A stretch of DNA of 64,000 nucleotides from Laguncularia racemosa (lineage: Eukaryota > Streptophyta > Magnoliopsida > Myrtales > Combretaceae): NCBI GenBank assembly GCA_037954665.1, contig JBBMOL010000178.1:830451-894450 (forward strand). Direction: 5' to 3'. How positions within the stretch are numbered: position 1 is the stretch's first letter; every line of letters starts with the position of its first letter. Positions 48,201-58,929 of the stretch are shown piece by piece. Both the position numbers and the translations under genes were made by a program. The notes under the pieces are model-generated. The model saw only the letters and a list, made by a program, of their open reading frames with translations. It was not told where the DNA came from and did not search any database.

Positions 48201-49089
48201 TTTTAGCTAGAGTAAAGAGAAGAGGCTCGATGATGTCATGTATGATTGCTTTGTTCTGGTCTACGATGGAAGGTAAGTGCTCTATTCTGCTCAATGATGA
48301 AAGGGCTTTGCTATGTTGCTCTATTCTGGTTAGCCATCGATTGGAAATGAAAGTGACCATATAAGTCAGAAAATCATGTAATGAGGAACTACATGCATGA
48401 ACAGGAACTGCAAAATTAAATTGATGATAGATGGAATCACATCTTTACATTCTTCAGGACATTCCCTAGAGTGAATGATAGAGTAAACATGAAATTAAAT
48501 TAATTTCTTAAATTGGAAAAGAAAAATGAAACCATATAATTAATTAACTCTATGTTAGTTTCCATTTTCTAATGAACTATAACAAATTCACTAAAATATG
48601 GTAAACCGAGGCCTAACTGGCTAGAACCTACTAAAATTTATTGAATGCCATACATGATTAAGTAACATGTCTTATGAATTGCTCAAATTTATCAACTGAA
48701 AAGGTTTTTGGTAAGAACCAAGCGAGCCATACCTCTGTTTTCGCATGAGAACTCCATTATGTTAATACTTTCAACGATTGTTAGCATAATTCTTTCTAAT
48801 TGAAATACACAATTCCATGGCAAGTGAGTTTATCTTACTGGATCAATTGAATGCTTATATATATGGAAAGTGTTCTAATCAAGCTAAACAAAGTTAAAGA
48901 TGAACATAAGTAACATTTCTACATCTATTTGAGTTTTTCTAGCCTAATTTGCATGAACATGGAATGGGCTCGATTCAATTAATGGAGAATTCATCAAAGG
49001 AGACTAACTACGGAAAAAAGGAAATATATATAAAATAAAACGTATGAAACGAAAAAGAAAGAAAATTTACCCTACTACTATAAGTACTC

Positions 49090-50036
49090 TGATGAGAGCC
49101 ATGATGGGAGCCAAGCCATAAGATGGAATGTGGATCCTCTTGAAGTGCCACCTAGACCGATCACAAGAAATCAAGCAAACTGATTCAAGGAAGCACTTAA
49201 CTGGTTGATAAAGGATGTCCATGAAGTCGGAAAGGATTGGAGCAATCATGAAGCTAGAATGGATTGGAACAACCATGGGAATGCTCTTGCTCTTGTACAA
49301 GTCATACCGGATACGGGTTGAAGAGGGCGTGTCTTTACAAGGCACGGTAGTGTAGGAGTCTGGAGGTTACACAGAATCATACACGGTCGTATACACAGTT
49401 CAAAGGCACGGTCGTGTATGGTGTCAAGAATTTCCACAGAAAGATACACAACTAGAAGTACACGGTCGTATATGTTGTCAAGATTTCCACAGAAAGATAC
49501 ACGACTAGAAGTACACGGTCGTGTACATCTCCAACGTTGGTCGTGTACTTCTCCAATGCCGGCTCCAAGGCCGCCGGCCTTCATTCCCATGCTGCCGGCC
49601 TTCATGTCTTGTTTTGTTATTTTTACGCAACTTATTGAAGTGATGTCGTTTTGGGGCTTTATTGTTACGAATTGTAAACCCTACTATAAAACTCCTAGGG
49701 TTTAGAACAGCTAGAAGATAGAACATACAACATTAAAGTTTGAAAAATAGTTTTGAGAGAATTCCTCTCTTGGTTCTTTAAAGAACTAATCTAGAACTTA
49801 TCGGATTTTTATTCCGTGGCGTTCATCCCGACTTATCAATCGGTCTTTCATCCCGATTATGGCGTATTCATATTATACCAAAGTTCTTATCTCGCTTATA
49901 GACAATGGGTCGCGGTTTCCACTTGAGTGTGTTTGGCATCTTAGGTAGCGAATTCCGAACGTATTGGTATTGGGTTTCGTCATACGTTGGCGTGGTTCGT
50001 ATCAGTTAGGAATCCGAGCAAACTGATTTCGTATCA
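49090..50036 (+). repeat. Element G 5' LTR
   Basis: TGATGAGAGCC to GATTTCGTATCA. The palindrome array (49370-49600) contains two tandem ~58-base units; plus-strand TATA-like CTATAAAAC near 49682-49690. Confidence 0.92.
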
Positions 50037-50039
50037 GTT

Positions 50040-50060
50040 TGGTATCAGAGCCTAGGTTTG
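50040..50060 (+). other. Element G primer binding site (tRNA-iMet)
   Basis: TGGTATCAGAGCC (50040-50052) followed by TAGGTTTG, 3 bases after the LTR. Intact over the 13-base core. Confidence 0.9.
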
Positions 50061-50519
50061 TTAACACATCAGTTCGGTTTGAGGAAGGTAACATCAAAAC
50101 CCTAACTCCAATCGTTCATATCAATTGTTCGTATTCAATTTCATAGTGTTAATTGTCTATTGAAAGTGTAGTACCTACTATTCAATTTTGTTACAAAAAA
50201 AAAAAGGAAGAATCACGACAAAAAAAGAAAAAGGAACGTGATCAAGAGCAACAAACAAAGCAAAAAAAAATTCGGAAAAAAGAAGAAGGAAAATTTCGAG
50301 CCCTAGAGTTGTTTTGAATTCTACGGAAGGGAATTGGTCTAGTTTGGGTTAGTTCCAAGAGAATTGAGAAAAGGAATTGGCGAATTGATATCATTATTGC
50401 TTGTGAGAATACACAAGTGACTGTGTGATATCATCCTTTGAGCGAAACACGTAAGGGAGTGTATCGTGAGGCTTAATTATATATATTTGTGTTAGTACTA
50501 ATATTTTTCTGCAGGAACT

Positions 50520-51640
50520 ATGTCAAGGCAACATTCTCCTGAAGTGAGAGGGGAAGGTTTGATGCTAGGTTAGTGATTGAGGCATTGAGGGGTGAGATGA
50601 AGAGGATGTTTCAGGAGGGCATGGAACAAATTCATGAGATGGTGGAACAAAGACTAGAGCAATCTAAAAATGTCTTCCAAGGGCGTAAGAGGGAGAGTTG
50701 TTCTAGGAGAGTACAAAGGGGTGGAGATGAAATGTCTGATGATGAATTTGATGAACCTTCTGTTGGGAGTTATAGAGGTTATAGTGGTAGGAATAGAGGA
50801 ACTAGGGATTGGGAAGATAGAGGAGATAGGAATAGAGAGGATAATCAACTGAGTAGTATAAAGATGAAGACTCCTCCTTTCCAAGGGAAGAATGATCCTG
50901 AGGCGTACTTAGAGTGGGAGAAGAAGGTAGAGATGGTGTTTGATTGTCACAACTATAGTGGGAAAAAGAAAGTGAAACTTGCTGCCATTGAATTTTCGGA
51001 TTATGCCATAGTGTGGTGGGATCAACTAATGTTGAATCGAAGAAGGAATGGCGAACCACCTATTGAGTCGTGGGAAGAGATGAAGAGGGTGATGAAGAAG
51101 TAGTTTATGCCTGCGTATTACTATCGTGAGTTACATAACAAATTGCAAACTCTTAGGCAGGGAAGCCGAAGTGTGGATGAGTATTTCAAGGAGATGGAAG
51201 TTACGATGATCAGGGCGAATGTAGAGGAGGATAGAGAAGCTACCATGGCTAGGTTTCTTGCTGGATTGAATAGAGAAATTCAAAATGTCGTGGAATTGCA
51301 GCATTATGTAGAATTGGAAGATATGGTTCATATGGCTATAAAGGTTGAGAACCAACACAGGAGGAAAGGTAGTAGTACTACACGATTTCAACAGGGTGCT
51401 GGTTCATCCGCTGGAAGACTAACCAATGGAAGAAGGAAAAAAAGCCTTTACCTACCAAACCAAAAGGAGAGCAGAGGCAACAGGTTCTACTCCTGGTAAC
51501 CAAGGTAAACCTGATTCTTCTACTCCTAGAAATCGTGACATTAGATGTTTTAAATGCCAAGGTAGAGGCTATATTGCTAGTCAATGTCCGAATAGGCGTG
51601 TTATGATTCTACGTGATGATGGTGAGTATGAGACTTGGGG
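50520..51640 (+). pseudogene. gag: Element G Gag
   Basis: Natural start ATG 50520 (MSRQHSPE), then a one-base deletion near 50544 relative to F shifts the frame; the open part resumes at 50573. Core: QLSSIKMKTPPFQGKNDPEA, WEKKVEMVFDCHNYSGKKK and IESWEEMKRVMKK-stop, with a TAG at 51101-51103 where F has CAG (Gln). It continues in frame as PAYYYRELHNKLQ and IRANVEEDREATMARFLAGL. After another shift near 51420-51500 the knuckle CFKCQGRGYIASQC (CCHC) is in frame at about 51550-51590. Confidence 0.87.
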
Positions 51641-52212
51641 GGGATAGTGAAGAGGATGATATGCCTCCATTAGAGGATGCTAGTGATGATGAGGAGCTTG
51701 CAGTAGGGAAGTTAGTGGCAGTAGTGAAGAGAGCTTTGAATGTGCAGGTGAAGGAAGAAGAGGAGGTGCAACGAGAAAATATCTTTCATACTAGATGTTA
51801 TCTAGGTGATCATATTTGCAGTTTGATCATTGATGGAGGAAGTTGCACTAATGTGGTGAGTAATTTTATTGTTGAGAGGCTGGGACTCAAGACTAATAAA
51901 CACCCTAGTCCATATAAATTGCAATGGTTGAATGATAGTGGCGAGACTAAGCAAGCCTTGATTGCTTTTCGCATTGGTAGGTATGAGGATGAGGTGTTAT
52001 GCGATGTAGTGCCAATGCAAGGGTGTCATGTATTGTTGGGGAGGCCATGGCAATTTGATAGGAAGGTTGTTCATGATGGTTTTTCTAACAAATATATGCT
52101 TGTTCACCAAGGGAAAAGCTTTAATCTTAAACCTTTTACACCTAAACAGGTGTATGAGGATCAGTTGCAGCTACAACAGTCTTTTGCAAAACATAAGGTG
52201 AGTGAAAAATAG
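51640..52212 (+). pseudogene. Element G protease
   Basis: The frame at 51613-52212 has an acidic start (SEEDDMPPLEDASDDEE), then HTRCYLGDHICSLIIDGGSC, with the active site in the DGG form, KLQWLNDSGETKQALIAFRI, HVLLGRPWQFDRKVVHDGF and VYEDQLQLQQ. Three residues present in F (VS/K after ETK) are missing here. It ends at TAG 52210 in the charged linker. Confidence 0.83.
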
Positions 52213-52384
52213 AGGGAGAGTGAGAGAGCAAAAGACAACGAGAGAGAAAAGGAATACAAAAGTCAATCTCAAAAGGAAAAAGAGAGGAAGGTTGGAAAGA
52301 GTGTGAGAGACCAAGTTGAAGGGGGATCAACTTTGGTGGTGAGTGAAAAGGAGAGTGCAGCCTTGCAAAAGGAGAGTTATGTGG

Positions 52385-53977
52385 TGATCCACGCAAAAAA
52401 CAGATATAAAATGAGCGTGAATAAATACCGGCAAGTGTACCGGATCGGATCAAGTAATATAGTGAGAGGAGAGTGTCGAACCACGAAGATTGATTAAGTA
52501 ATAGACCTTTATCAATTTCTACTATTATTTAGACAATGATGTTTGATGAGAATTGAATGAATTATGCTAAATGCTCAAAAAGAGAATTATGTTTGAAAAA
52601 TGATAAATTGATGGTGGGAAATAAAATCACCCTAATTCTACTAATCATATTGCCTTCATGTTATAATAACTCATAACTATATGGATTTTCACAAGAAATT
52701 AACAAAACCTTAATCCTTTATCAAGTTTTAAAGTAATGTTACCCCAATTTAATTTAATAGCTCCCGCTAATTAAAATCAAACGAGGATTCTAATTCACAA
52801 TCATAAATTTCCCAATTATATGATTGCCTAATATCTTTAAAATAATTTCTCCTAATCCCTTAGTGAAAAATTTAATAAAAATATTGCATGAAACACTTAG
52901 GTCAATTTCTAATAAAATTCAATAACGATGCTTCCACATAAATTATTAAATCTTACTTAGGAATTCCTGATAAAACCTAAATTTCCCTTTTGAGCCATTT
53001 ACATTTCTATGCATTGATTTCAATTACAAAATACAATTCATAGCAAGACTTCTTATATGAAAATTCCACATATCTATGTCCTATAACATGAATACAATGA
53101 TCATTTTAGTTTGAATTATGGCTTCATCATGTTTCCCACAAGGATGATTTAGAACATTATAGTATGAATTGCATAAAAAAAATTGAAATAAATAGGTGCA
53201 ATGGAATTCATATTGAACAACAAGAATAAACTAATAAATGGCATAAAAGAAAATAAAGTAAATGAAACAATAGCTATAATCTTCAAGAACTTCAATCTTC
53301 CAAAATGATTCCTCGAGTTCTTCAAATGAAAGCAAACTTCAGCAAAATAACTTTCTTTCTTCAAACTAAAATTTAGAATAACATGAAATGTAAAGGAATT
53401 AAATAAAATATAAAATCCTAAAGTGCCTAAGGGAATTCTAATGATTTCAAAGAAAGACAAAGGATGCTAAACAAAGAATCAAAACAAAAGGATTCTAAAA
53501 CAAAAGGGGATGCTCCTAAGGTTCACACAAGGGGCCTATTTATAGATCCAAAGAGGAGGAGGATAAGGTTGATCTGATGAGGAGTTGAGTAAGCAAATTA
53601 ATTAAGATACGATTTTGGAGAGATTTTCGCAATGGATATCCGGGGAGTAATGAAGGCTGGCTTAAAGCCAGCTCAAGGCCGGCTTTAAGGCCGGTGGCTT
53701 TAATGCTTTTTGAGGCCGGTTTAATATAGGCCGGCTCAAGGCCGGCGGCCTTAAATGTAGGCCAGCCTAAAGCCAACGGCCTTCCGTGCAATCCTCCGCT
53801 CGCTTCTTCAATTTTGTGAAAAACTCCTCCAATTAAACTTTAATTTACTTTTGGTCCTCAAAACCTGAATTTTTACAATAAACACCATTAAATATCATTT
53901 CTTTATATTTTCTTATAATATTGAAATAAATTTAATATAAGTCCAAAAGAAAATATAAGTATAATGTGATCTTATCA
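52385..53977 (-). repeat. Solo LTR of the element A (Athila) family inside element G (1593 bp)
   Basis: TGATCCACGC at 52385 to GTGATCTTATCA at 53977; perfect TSD TGTGG (52380-52384; 53978-53982). Removing it and one TSD restores the charged linker as read in element F (KESCVARVSVVSREL). The same family as LTR A (3633-5170), including the end GAAAATATAAGTATAATGTG and the GGCCGG array (53655-53785) upstream of a minus-strand TATAAATAG. Orientation is opposite to G. Confidence 0.95.
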
Positions 53978-53982
53978 TGTGG

Positions 53983-54278
53983 CAAGAGCGAGTGTAGTGA
54001 GGAGAGCGTTAGTGATGAAGCAACCTATGTTGTTGCTGGTTTTTAAGAAAACTTGTTTGAATACTAACAAACTATTTAACTCCTTTGCCTAGTGTGGTTG
54101 TGTCTATTGTGCAGGACTTTGAAGATGTCTTCCCTGAGGAGATTCCAAGGGATTACCACCTATTCGTGGTATTGAGCACCATATTGATCTTGTACCCAGA
54201 GCATCGATTCCAAACAAACCGGCTTATAGGAGCAATCCAGAGGAGACAAAGGAACTCCAAAGGCAGGTCGATGAATTA
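53983..54278 (+). pseudogene. pol: Element G pre-RT region
   Basis: Reads MPSVVVSIVQDFEDVFPEEIPR (54085 on) and then shifts frame just after. In F the same place reads IPKGLPPIRGIEHRIDLVPRASIPNKPAYR; here a base loss near 54150 breaks it. It joins RT after frame restoration near 54270. Confidence 0.75.
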
Positions 54279-55498
54279 ATGGAGAAGGGGTACGTGAGAG
54301 AAAGCATGAGTCCATGTGTAGTGCCTGTGATTTTGGTGCCTAAGAAGGATGGGTCATGGAGAATGTGTGTTGACTGCCGCGCCATCAACAACATCACGGT
54401 AAAGTATCGTCATCCCATTCCTCGCTTAGATAACATGTTAGATGAGTTACATGGGTCTAGTGTCTTTTCCAAAATTGATCTGAAAAGCGGATATCACCAA
54501 ATTAGAATGAAAGAAAGTGATGAATGGAAAACCGCATTTAAGACAAAATATGGATTGCATGAGTGGTTAGTGATGCCTTTCGGTTTAACTAACGCACCTA
54601 GTACTTTTACGAGACTTATGAACCATGTTTTGAGGACTTTTATTGGCAAATTTGTGGTTGTCTATTTTGATGGTATCCTCATTTACAGCAAGAGTTTGGA
54701 GGACCATATATCTCACTTGAGGGATGTTTTAGAAGTGCTTCAAAAGGAGCAATTATATGCTAACCTTAAAAAGTGCACTTTTTGTACAGACAAACTTGTG
54801 TTTCTTGGTTTTGTTGTTAGTGCACAGGGAATACAGGTTGATGAAGAAAAGATTTGTGCGATCCAAGAGTGGCCTAGTCCAACTAATGTAAGTAATGTGC
54901 GGAGTTTCCATGGACTAGCGAGTTTTTACAGGAGATTTGTGAAGGATTTCTACACCATTGCAGCAGCACTTACTGAGGTAATTAAGAAAAGCGTGCGGTT
55001 CAGATGGGGAGAGCAACAAGAGAAGGCCTTTCAGACACTTAAAAATAAGCTGACTCAGGCGCCATTACTTGCTTTACCTAATTTTTCTAAAACGTTTGAA
55101 ATTGAGTGTGATGCTTCAGGATTAGGTATTGGAGCAGTGCTCATGCAAGAGAGAAGACCAATTGCATTCTTTAGCGAGAAGCTAAGTGGGGCAACCTTGA
55201 ACTACCCTACTTATGACAAGGAGTTATATGCCTTAGTTCGAGCACTGGAGACTTGGCAACACTATCTTTGGCCAAAAGAGTTCATGATCCACACTGACCA
55301 TGAATCCTTGAAGTACTTGAAGGGACAACACAAGCTAAACAAAAGGCATGCTCGTTGGGTGGAGTTCATCGAAACATTTCCCTATGTCATCCACTACAAG
55401 CAAGGTAAAGAGAATGTCGTTGCTGATGCACTTTCTAGAAAGTATGCTCTTATCTCTACTCTTAGTTCTAGACTGCTTGGTTTTGAGCACATTAAGAA
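54279..55498 (+). pseudogene. pol: Element G reverse transcriptase-RNase H with altered active site
   Basis: The open frame from 54279 (449 residues with some extra at the end) shows PKKDGSWRMCVDCRAINNIT, FSKIDLKSGYHQIRM, MPFGLTNAPSTFTRLMN, then VVYFDGILIYS. The second catalytic Asp of Y-F-D-D (codon 54672-54674) is Gly. The connection domain is followed by RNase H: ECDASGLGIGAVLMQ, YDKELYALVRALETWQHYL, HTDHESLKYL, and ENVVADALSR at the end. Otherwise well preserved. By knowledge of RT families, loss of either aspartate of this pair abolishes polymerisation. Confidence 0.92.
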
Positions 55499-56092
55499 TT
55501 GTATGCTACTGATCGAGGTTTTTGTGAGGTGTATGTGCATTGTGAGAAGAGTGGTCATGGTAAGTTTTATAAACATGAAGGATTCTTGTTTAGGGAGAGT
55601 AGACTATGCATTCCAATTTGTTCTTTAAGGGAATTACTAGTGAGGGAGTCTCATGGAGGAGGTTTAATGGGACATTTTGGAGTAGCTAAAACCTTAGGGG
55701 TATTACAGGAACACTTCTATTGGCCTCACATGAAACGAGATGTTGAGAGGATTTGTGAGCGATGTGTCATGTGTAAGCAAGCAAAATCTAGAGTCCAACC
55801 TCAAGGGCTTTATACCCCACTTCCCATTCCTCATGAGCCTTGGGTAGATATTTCAATGGATTTTGTGTTAGGATTACCCAGGTCTAGATATGGTCGAGAT
55901 TCTATTTTTGTAGTTGTGGATAGATTTTCTAAGATGGCACATTTCATTCCTTGTCACAAAACAGATAATGCTTGCAATATTGCTAATTTGTTCTTTAGGG
56001 AAGTTGTGAGATTACATGGTATGCCTAGAACAATCGTATCGGATAGAGATGCTAAGTTCTTGAGCTACTTGGAAGACATGTGGCTAAGTTAG
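55499..56092 (+). pseudogene. pol: Element G integrase, N-terminal and core
   Basis: Reads in a frame shifted from the RT frame (overlap region about 55440-55500). HHCC zinc domain: ESHGGGLMGHFGVAKTLGVL and CERCVMCKQAKSRVQP. Core: EPWVDISMDFVLGLPRSRYG and IVSDRDAKFLSYLEDMW then a stop. A local tandem duplication follows. Confidence 0.88.
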
Positions 56093-56204
56093 GACAATTA
56101 TGTTCTACATTGTCATCCAGAGGTAGAGAGCTAAGTTCTTGGCTACTCTGGAAGACATTGTGGCTAAGTTAACTAGTTATTGTTTTCTACTACTTGTCAT
56201 CCAC
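56043..56204 (+). repeat. Local tandem duplication in element G integrase
   Basis: Two imperfect copies of a ~80-base unit (56043-56120 and 56121-56204), each containing GCTAAGTTCTTG...GGAAGACAT...GTGGCTAAGTTA and ending CTTGTCATCCA or TTGTCATCCA. Element F has only one. It disrupts the integrase frame. Confidence 0.7.
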
Positions 56205-56892
56205 AGACTGATGGTCAAACTGAGGTAGTAAATCGAACTTTATCTACTTTGTTGAGGGCTATCATTAAAAAGAACATTAAAATTGGGAGGATTGTTTGCC
56301 GCATGTTGAATTTGCCTATAATCGCACAATGCATTCTGCTACTAAGTTTACTCCTTTTGAAATTGTGTATGGTTTTAATCCACTAACTCCTTTGGATTTA
56401 TCACCTTTACCTATTTCTGAGTATGTTAATCTAGATGGCAAGAAGAAAGCAGAATTTGTTAAACAGATCCATGAGAAGGCAAGGCTAAACATTGACAAGC
56501 TGTCTTTGAACCTGGAGTATGTGAAACAAGCCAACAAGGGTCGTCGACAAGCTGTCTTTGAACCTGGAGACTGGGTTTGGGTTCACATGTGCAAAGAGCG
56601 GTTTCCTGTGCAGCGTCGATCTAAACTACTTCCTAAAGGCGATGGACCATTTCAAATTCTTGAGCGCATCAATGATAATGCATACAAGATAGATTTACCT
56701 AGTGAGTATCAAGTAAGTGCTACATTTAATGTTACTGATTTAAGTCCTTTTGATGCAAGCGATGATTTGAGGACAAATCCTTTTCAAGAGGAGGGGAATG
56801 ATGAGATCCATGATGGGAGCCAAGCCAGAAGATGGAATGTGGATCCTCTTGAAGTGCCACCTGGACCGATCACAAGAAATCGAACGAAATGA
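56205..56892 (+). pseudogene. pol: Element G integrase C-terminus, extending into the 3' LTR
   Basis: DGQTEVVNRTLSTLLRAIIKK with the catalytic Glu (about 56210), then in the next frame HVEFAYNRTMHSATKFTPFE, LPISEYVNLDGKKKAEFVKQ, GDGPFQILERINDNAYKIDL and YQVSATFNVTDLSPFDA. It ends PLEVPPGPITRNRTK at 56892, about 94 bases inside the 3' LTR. A duplicated DKLSLNLEYVKQ/AVFEPGDW segment is visible around 56500-56560. No chromodomain is apparent. Confidence 0.83.
56786..56798 (+). other. Element G polypurine tract
   Basis: AAGAGGAGGGGAA directly before the 3' LTR TGATGAG. Confidence 0.85.
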
Positions 56893-57771
56893 TTTAAGGA
56901 AGCACTTAACGGGTTGATAAAGGATGTCCATGAAGTCAGAAAGGATTGAAGCAATCATGAAGCTGGAATGGATTGGAACAACCATGGGAATGCCCTTGCT
57001 CTTGTACAAGTCATACCGGATACGGGTTGAAGAGGGCGTGTCTTTACAAAGCACGGCCGTGTAGGAGTCTGGAGGTTACATAGAATCATACACGGTCGTA
57101 TACACGGTTCAAAGGCACGGCCGTGTATGGTGTCAAGAATTTCCACAGAAAGATACACGACTAGAAGTACACGATTGTGTATGTTGTCAAGATTTCCACA
57201 AAAAGATACACGACTAGAAGTACACGGTCGTGTACATTGTCAAGATTTCCATAGAAAGACACGACTAGAAGTACACGGTCGTGTACATCTCCAACGCCGG
57301 TCGTGTACTTCTCCAATGCCGGCTCTAAGGCCGCCGGCCTTCATTCCCACGCTGTTGGCCTTCATGTCTTGTTTTGTTATTTTTACGCAACTTATTGAAG
57401 TGATGTCGTTTTGGGGCTTTATTGTTACGAATTGTAAACCCTACTATAAAACTCCTAGGGTTTAGAACAGCTAGAAGATAGAACATACAACATTAAAGTT
57501 TGAAAAACAGTTTTGAGAGAATTCCTCTCTTGGTTCTTTAAAGAACTAATCTAGAACTTATCGGATTTTTATTCCATGGCGTTCATCCCGATTGTGGCGT
57601 CTTCATATTATACCAAGGTTCTTGTCTCGCTTATAGACAACGGGTCGCGGTTTCCACTTGAGTGTGTTTGGCATCTTAGGTAGCGAATTCCAAACGTATT
57701 GGTATTAGGTTTCGTTATACATTGGCGTGGTTCGTATCAGTTAGGAATCCGAGCAAACCGATTTCGTATCA
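56799..57771 (+). repeat. Element G 3' LTR
   Basis: TGATGAGATCC to GATTTCGTATCA, followed by TSD TACTC. Has three tandem ~58-base palindrome units (57125-57300) where the 5' LTR has two, and lacks a ~25-base segment near 57590 flanked by ATCCCGA repeats. Confidence 0.92.
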
Positions 57772-57893
57772 TACTCAAATCAAGATCATTTTGGTGAAGA
57801 TCTGCTATATCTTTCTTCAAAAACACCTCCACAGCATTTCTCTTCCTCTTGATTGCTTTGATTCTTGTCTCCGTAAGCTTCAATGCTGTCTTA

Positions 57894-58448
57894 CTACAAA
57901 ATCATAAGAACAAACACATTCCAATTAATCAAACCAATGAAAAAAAAAAACCAAAGCAACCTACATAATGTAACAATGAAAATATTGGAAAATATATATA
58001 TAAAAAGAATGTTTGATGTACCATTTATTATGAAACTTCAGTTTTAATATTTCTTTGAACATTTGAATCTCTAAACATCAATTTGAATCTCCAAATACGA
58101 AAAGGGTATAAAAATTTTAATAGGAATGATGGGTTGAGTCATATAGAGGAAACAAATACATGCATATGTCAAACAAGCATTGAAGTTATGCCAAGAATTT
58201 GAAGACACCTAAACAAGGAAAGGAAAAGAAGAAAAAGACACAATCCTAATATTTTTCTCTATCCAATCTCAGTGTCTTATGTGAAACCCTAGAATAGAAA
58301 TTGAAACAAAATGGTAACTTTACTAACAAATTGCAAGAGTAAATATGTACACAATAGAACCATAAGAAGAAATCGTACTAAGTCTTAAGGATACGAAGGA
58401 AATATGTATACAATAGAGAGATGAAATCTATAAATGCAAGCTTTGTTT

Positions 58449-58504
<56 letters not shown>

Positions 58505-58890
58505 TGGGGAGAACATACCACTTGCTGCTTCAATGGGTGGATGCTTTGATGTAGAGAGACAGTAGTTTTCCGAGTGGCCAAAGGGGGCTTAATGTGCACC
58601 GGAGAGGAAAAATGTCGACTTCTCAACATGGACAAAGCTTGGTTAGAGAGAGAGTATAGTTGTGTTTTTGAAAAGAGAAAGAAGAGGCTTCGGCTCAGAC
58701 TACACTCCACAGGCGTACTTCTGATGAAAAAAAAAAAGAGTAAAGGATGCGTGAGACAATTTGGAAATATTAATTGGTGGGCATAATTTATTTTTTGAGC
58801 AATTGTGTAGATTTATTTTTCTTAGTTTGAAAGTGATTTGATTTTTTATAGAGCAAATAAAAAATGTTTAATAGGATTTATTATATTTAA
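57894..58890. other. CACTA 5' interior
   Basis: Intron and upstream sequence of the IST1-like fragment on the minus strand, plus a (AG)n microsatellite at 58450-58502. I could not place the first IST1 exon. No convincing coding frame; the Ser/Leu-rich frame over the microsatellite is low complexity. Confidence 0.4.
58450..58502. repeat. (AG)n microsatellite
   Basis: About 23 uninterrupted AG units after a short imperfect start. Confidence 0.95.
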
Positions 58891-58929
58891 TTTTAGAAAA
58901 TATTATAAATCAAATTATATATATATGTT

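Larger units (their letters stand above)
49090..57771 (+). mobile_element. Element G: Ty3/gypsy (tRNA-Met) element, full length, with nested solo LTR
   Basis: LTRs 49090-50036 (947 bp) and 56799-57771 (973 bp); perfect TSD TACTC (49085-49089; 57772-57776). PBS 50040-50060, PPT 56786-56798. Encodes gag, protease, RT-RNase H and integrase in order, about 7.1 kb without the inserted LTR at 52385-53977. Frameshifts in gag, the PR side and the pre-RT region, plus a mutated RT active site, make it defective. Inserted in an exon of the captured IST1-like fragment. Confidence 0.93.
48431..57893 (-). pseudogene. IST1-like gene fragment captured by the CACTA, split by element G
   Basis: The minus strand after a TTTTGTAG acceptor (57900-57894) encodes KTALKLTETRIKAIKRKRNA then VEVFLKKDIADLHQNDLDLS (57893-57772). 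It continues across element G at 49084-49063 as TYSSR before a GTAAAT donor. This matches the conserved N-terminal helices of IST1 (DUF292) proteins, which regulate ESCRT-III/VPS4 at endosomes. A later exon after a CTCTAG acceptor (about 48475-48431) encodes ECPEECKDVIPSII, the conserved (R)ECPEECREAV motif. A further exon between may lie near 48680-48770 but I could not confirm it. Introns are kept, so this is a genomic-DNA capture. Truncated and interrupted, so a pseudogene. Confidence 0.72.

Noticed and set aside
50654..51391. Minus-strand Ser/Pro-rich frames over element G gag
   Set aside because: Shadows of a well-supported gag on the plus strand.
58447..58710. Minus-strand 87-residue Ser/Leu-rich frame
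   Set aside because: Half of it is the (AG)n microsatellite translated; the rest matches nothing I know.
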